This document shows, one piece after another, positions 6,310 to 6,344 of a DNA stretch of 6,344 bases. Below the pieces are notes generated by a model that was not told where the DNA came from, searched no databases, and was given only the letters and a program-made list of their open reading frames with translations. The translations under genes were made by a program, and so were the position numbers. Every line of letters starts with the position of its first letter. The first letter of the stretch is position 1. Source of the DNA: Acetatifactor sp. (lineage in GTDB: Bacteria > Bacillota > Clostridia > Lachnospirales > Lachnospiraceae); assembly GCA_024699575.1 (NCBI GenBank), contig JAILPF010000233.1, forward strand, positions 1 to 6,344. The letters are read 5' to 3'.

Positions 6310-6328
6310 TAATCGAACACGTTGATTA
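6310..6328. repeat. 19-base palindrome at the presumed start site of the right-edge promoter
   Basis: TAATC at 6310-6314 and GATTA at 6324-6328 are complementary, and AAC (6316-6318) pairs with GTT (6321-6323) if one G at 6315 is left out. The half-site is therefore about TAATCAAC. It lies directly after the -10 box, where a repressor site or a 5' hairpin would act. It is short and may be coincidental. Confidence 0.4.
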
Positions 6329-6344
6329 GGAATGAGGTTGCTTA

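Overview
The window looks like chromosome of a low-GC Gram-positive bacterium, most likely a member of the Clostridia close to Lachnospiraceae. This is inferred from AGGAGG-type ribosome binding sites, sigma-A-like TTGACA/TATAAT promoters, a short ThiI without a rhodanese domain, and the gene order prmA-rsmE-desulfurase-thiI. I see no mobile element, CRISPR array, rRNA or tRNA. The content is mostly housekeeping: enzymes that modify the translation apparatus.

Layout. Bases 1-224 hold a possible C-terminal end of an upstream gene (3-92), two sigma-A-like promoter candidates (36-64 and 158-187) and short GAAACGG repeats. Then four tightly spaced forward genes form a likely operon: prmA (ribosomal protein L11 methyltransferase), rsmE (16S rRNA m3U1498 methyltransferase), a NifS/IscS-class cysteine desulfurase, and thiI (tRNA 4-thiouridine synthase). 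The gaps between them are 12, 38 and 16 bases. The operon ends at a perfect 13-bp stem-loop at 4425-4458 that has T-rich flanks on both strands.

That terminator is shared with a small convergent gene at 4509-4739 on the minus strand. It encodes a 76-residue HPr-like protein that keeps the regulatory KSIMG serine region but has no active-site histidine. Its upstream region has a good promoter. A 34-base imperfect palindrome lies over the -10 box and presumed start site; its 17-base core fits the TGTNA-N7-TNACA pattern known for GlnR/TnrA.

Divergent from it is mtaB (4842-6272), the tRNA ms2t6A37 methylthiotransferase. At the right edge, a promoter with 17-bp spacing (6275-6303) and a small palindrome at the expected start site precede a gene whose start lies outside the window.

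How the genes fit together: the desulfurase probably supplies persulfide sulfur to ThiI for s4U8 in tRNA and perhaps for thiamine synthesis. MtaB adds a second sulfur modification to tRNA at position 37. PrmA and RsmE methylate the large and small ribosomal subunits respectively. The degenerate HPr-like gene with its own operator-like element is the least ordinary part of the window.
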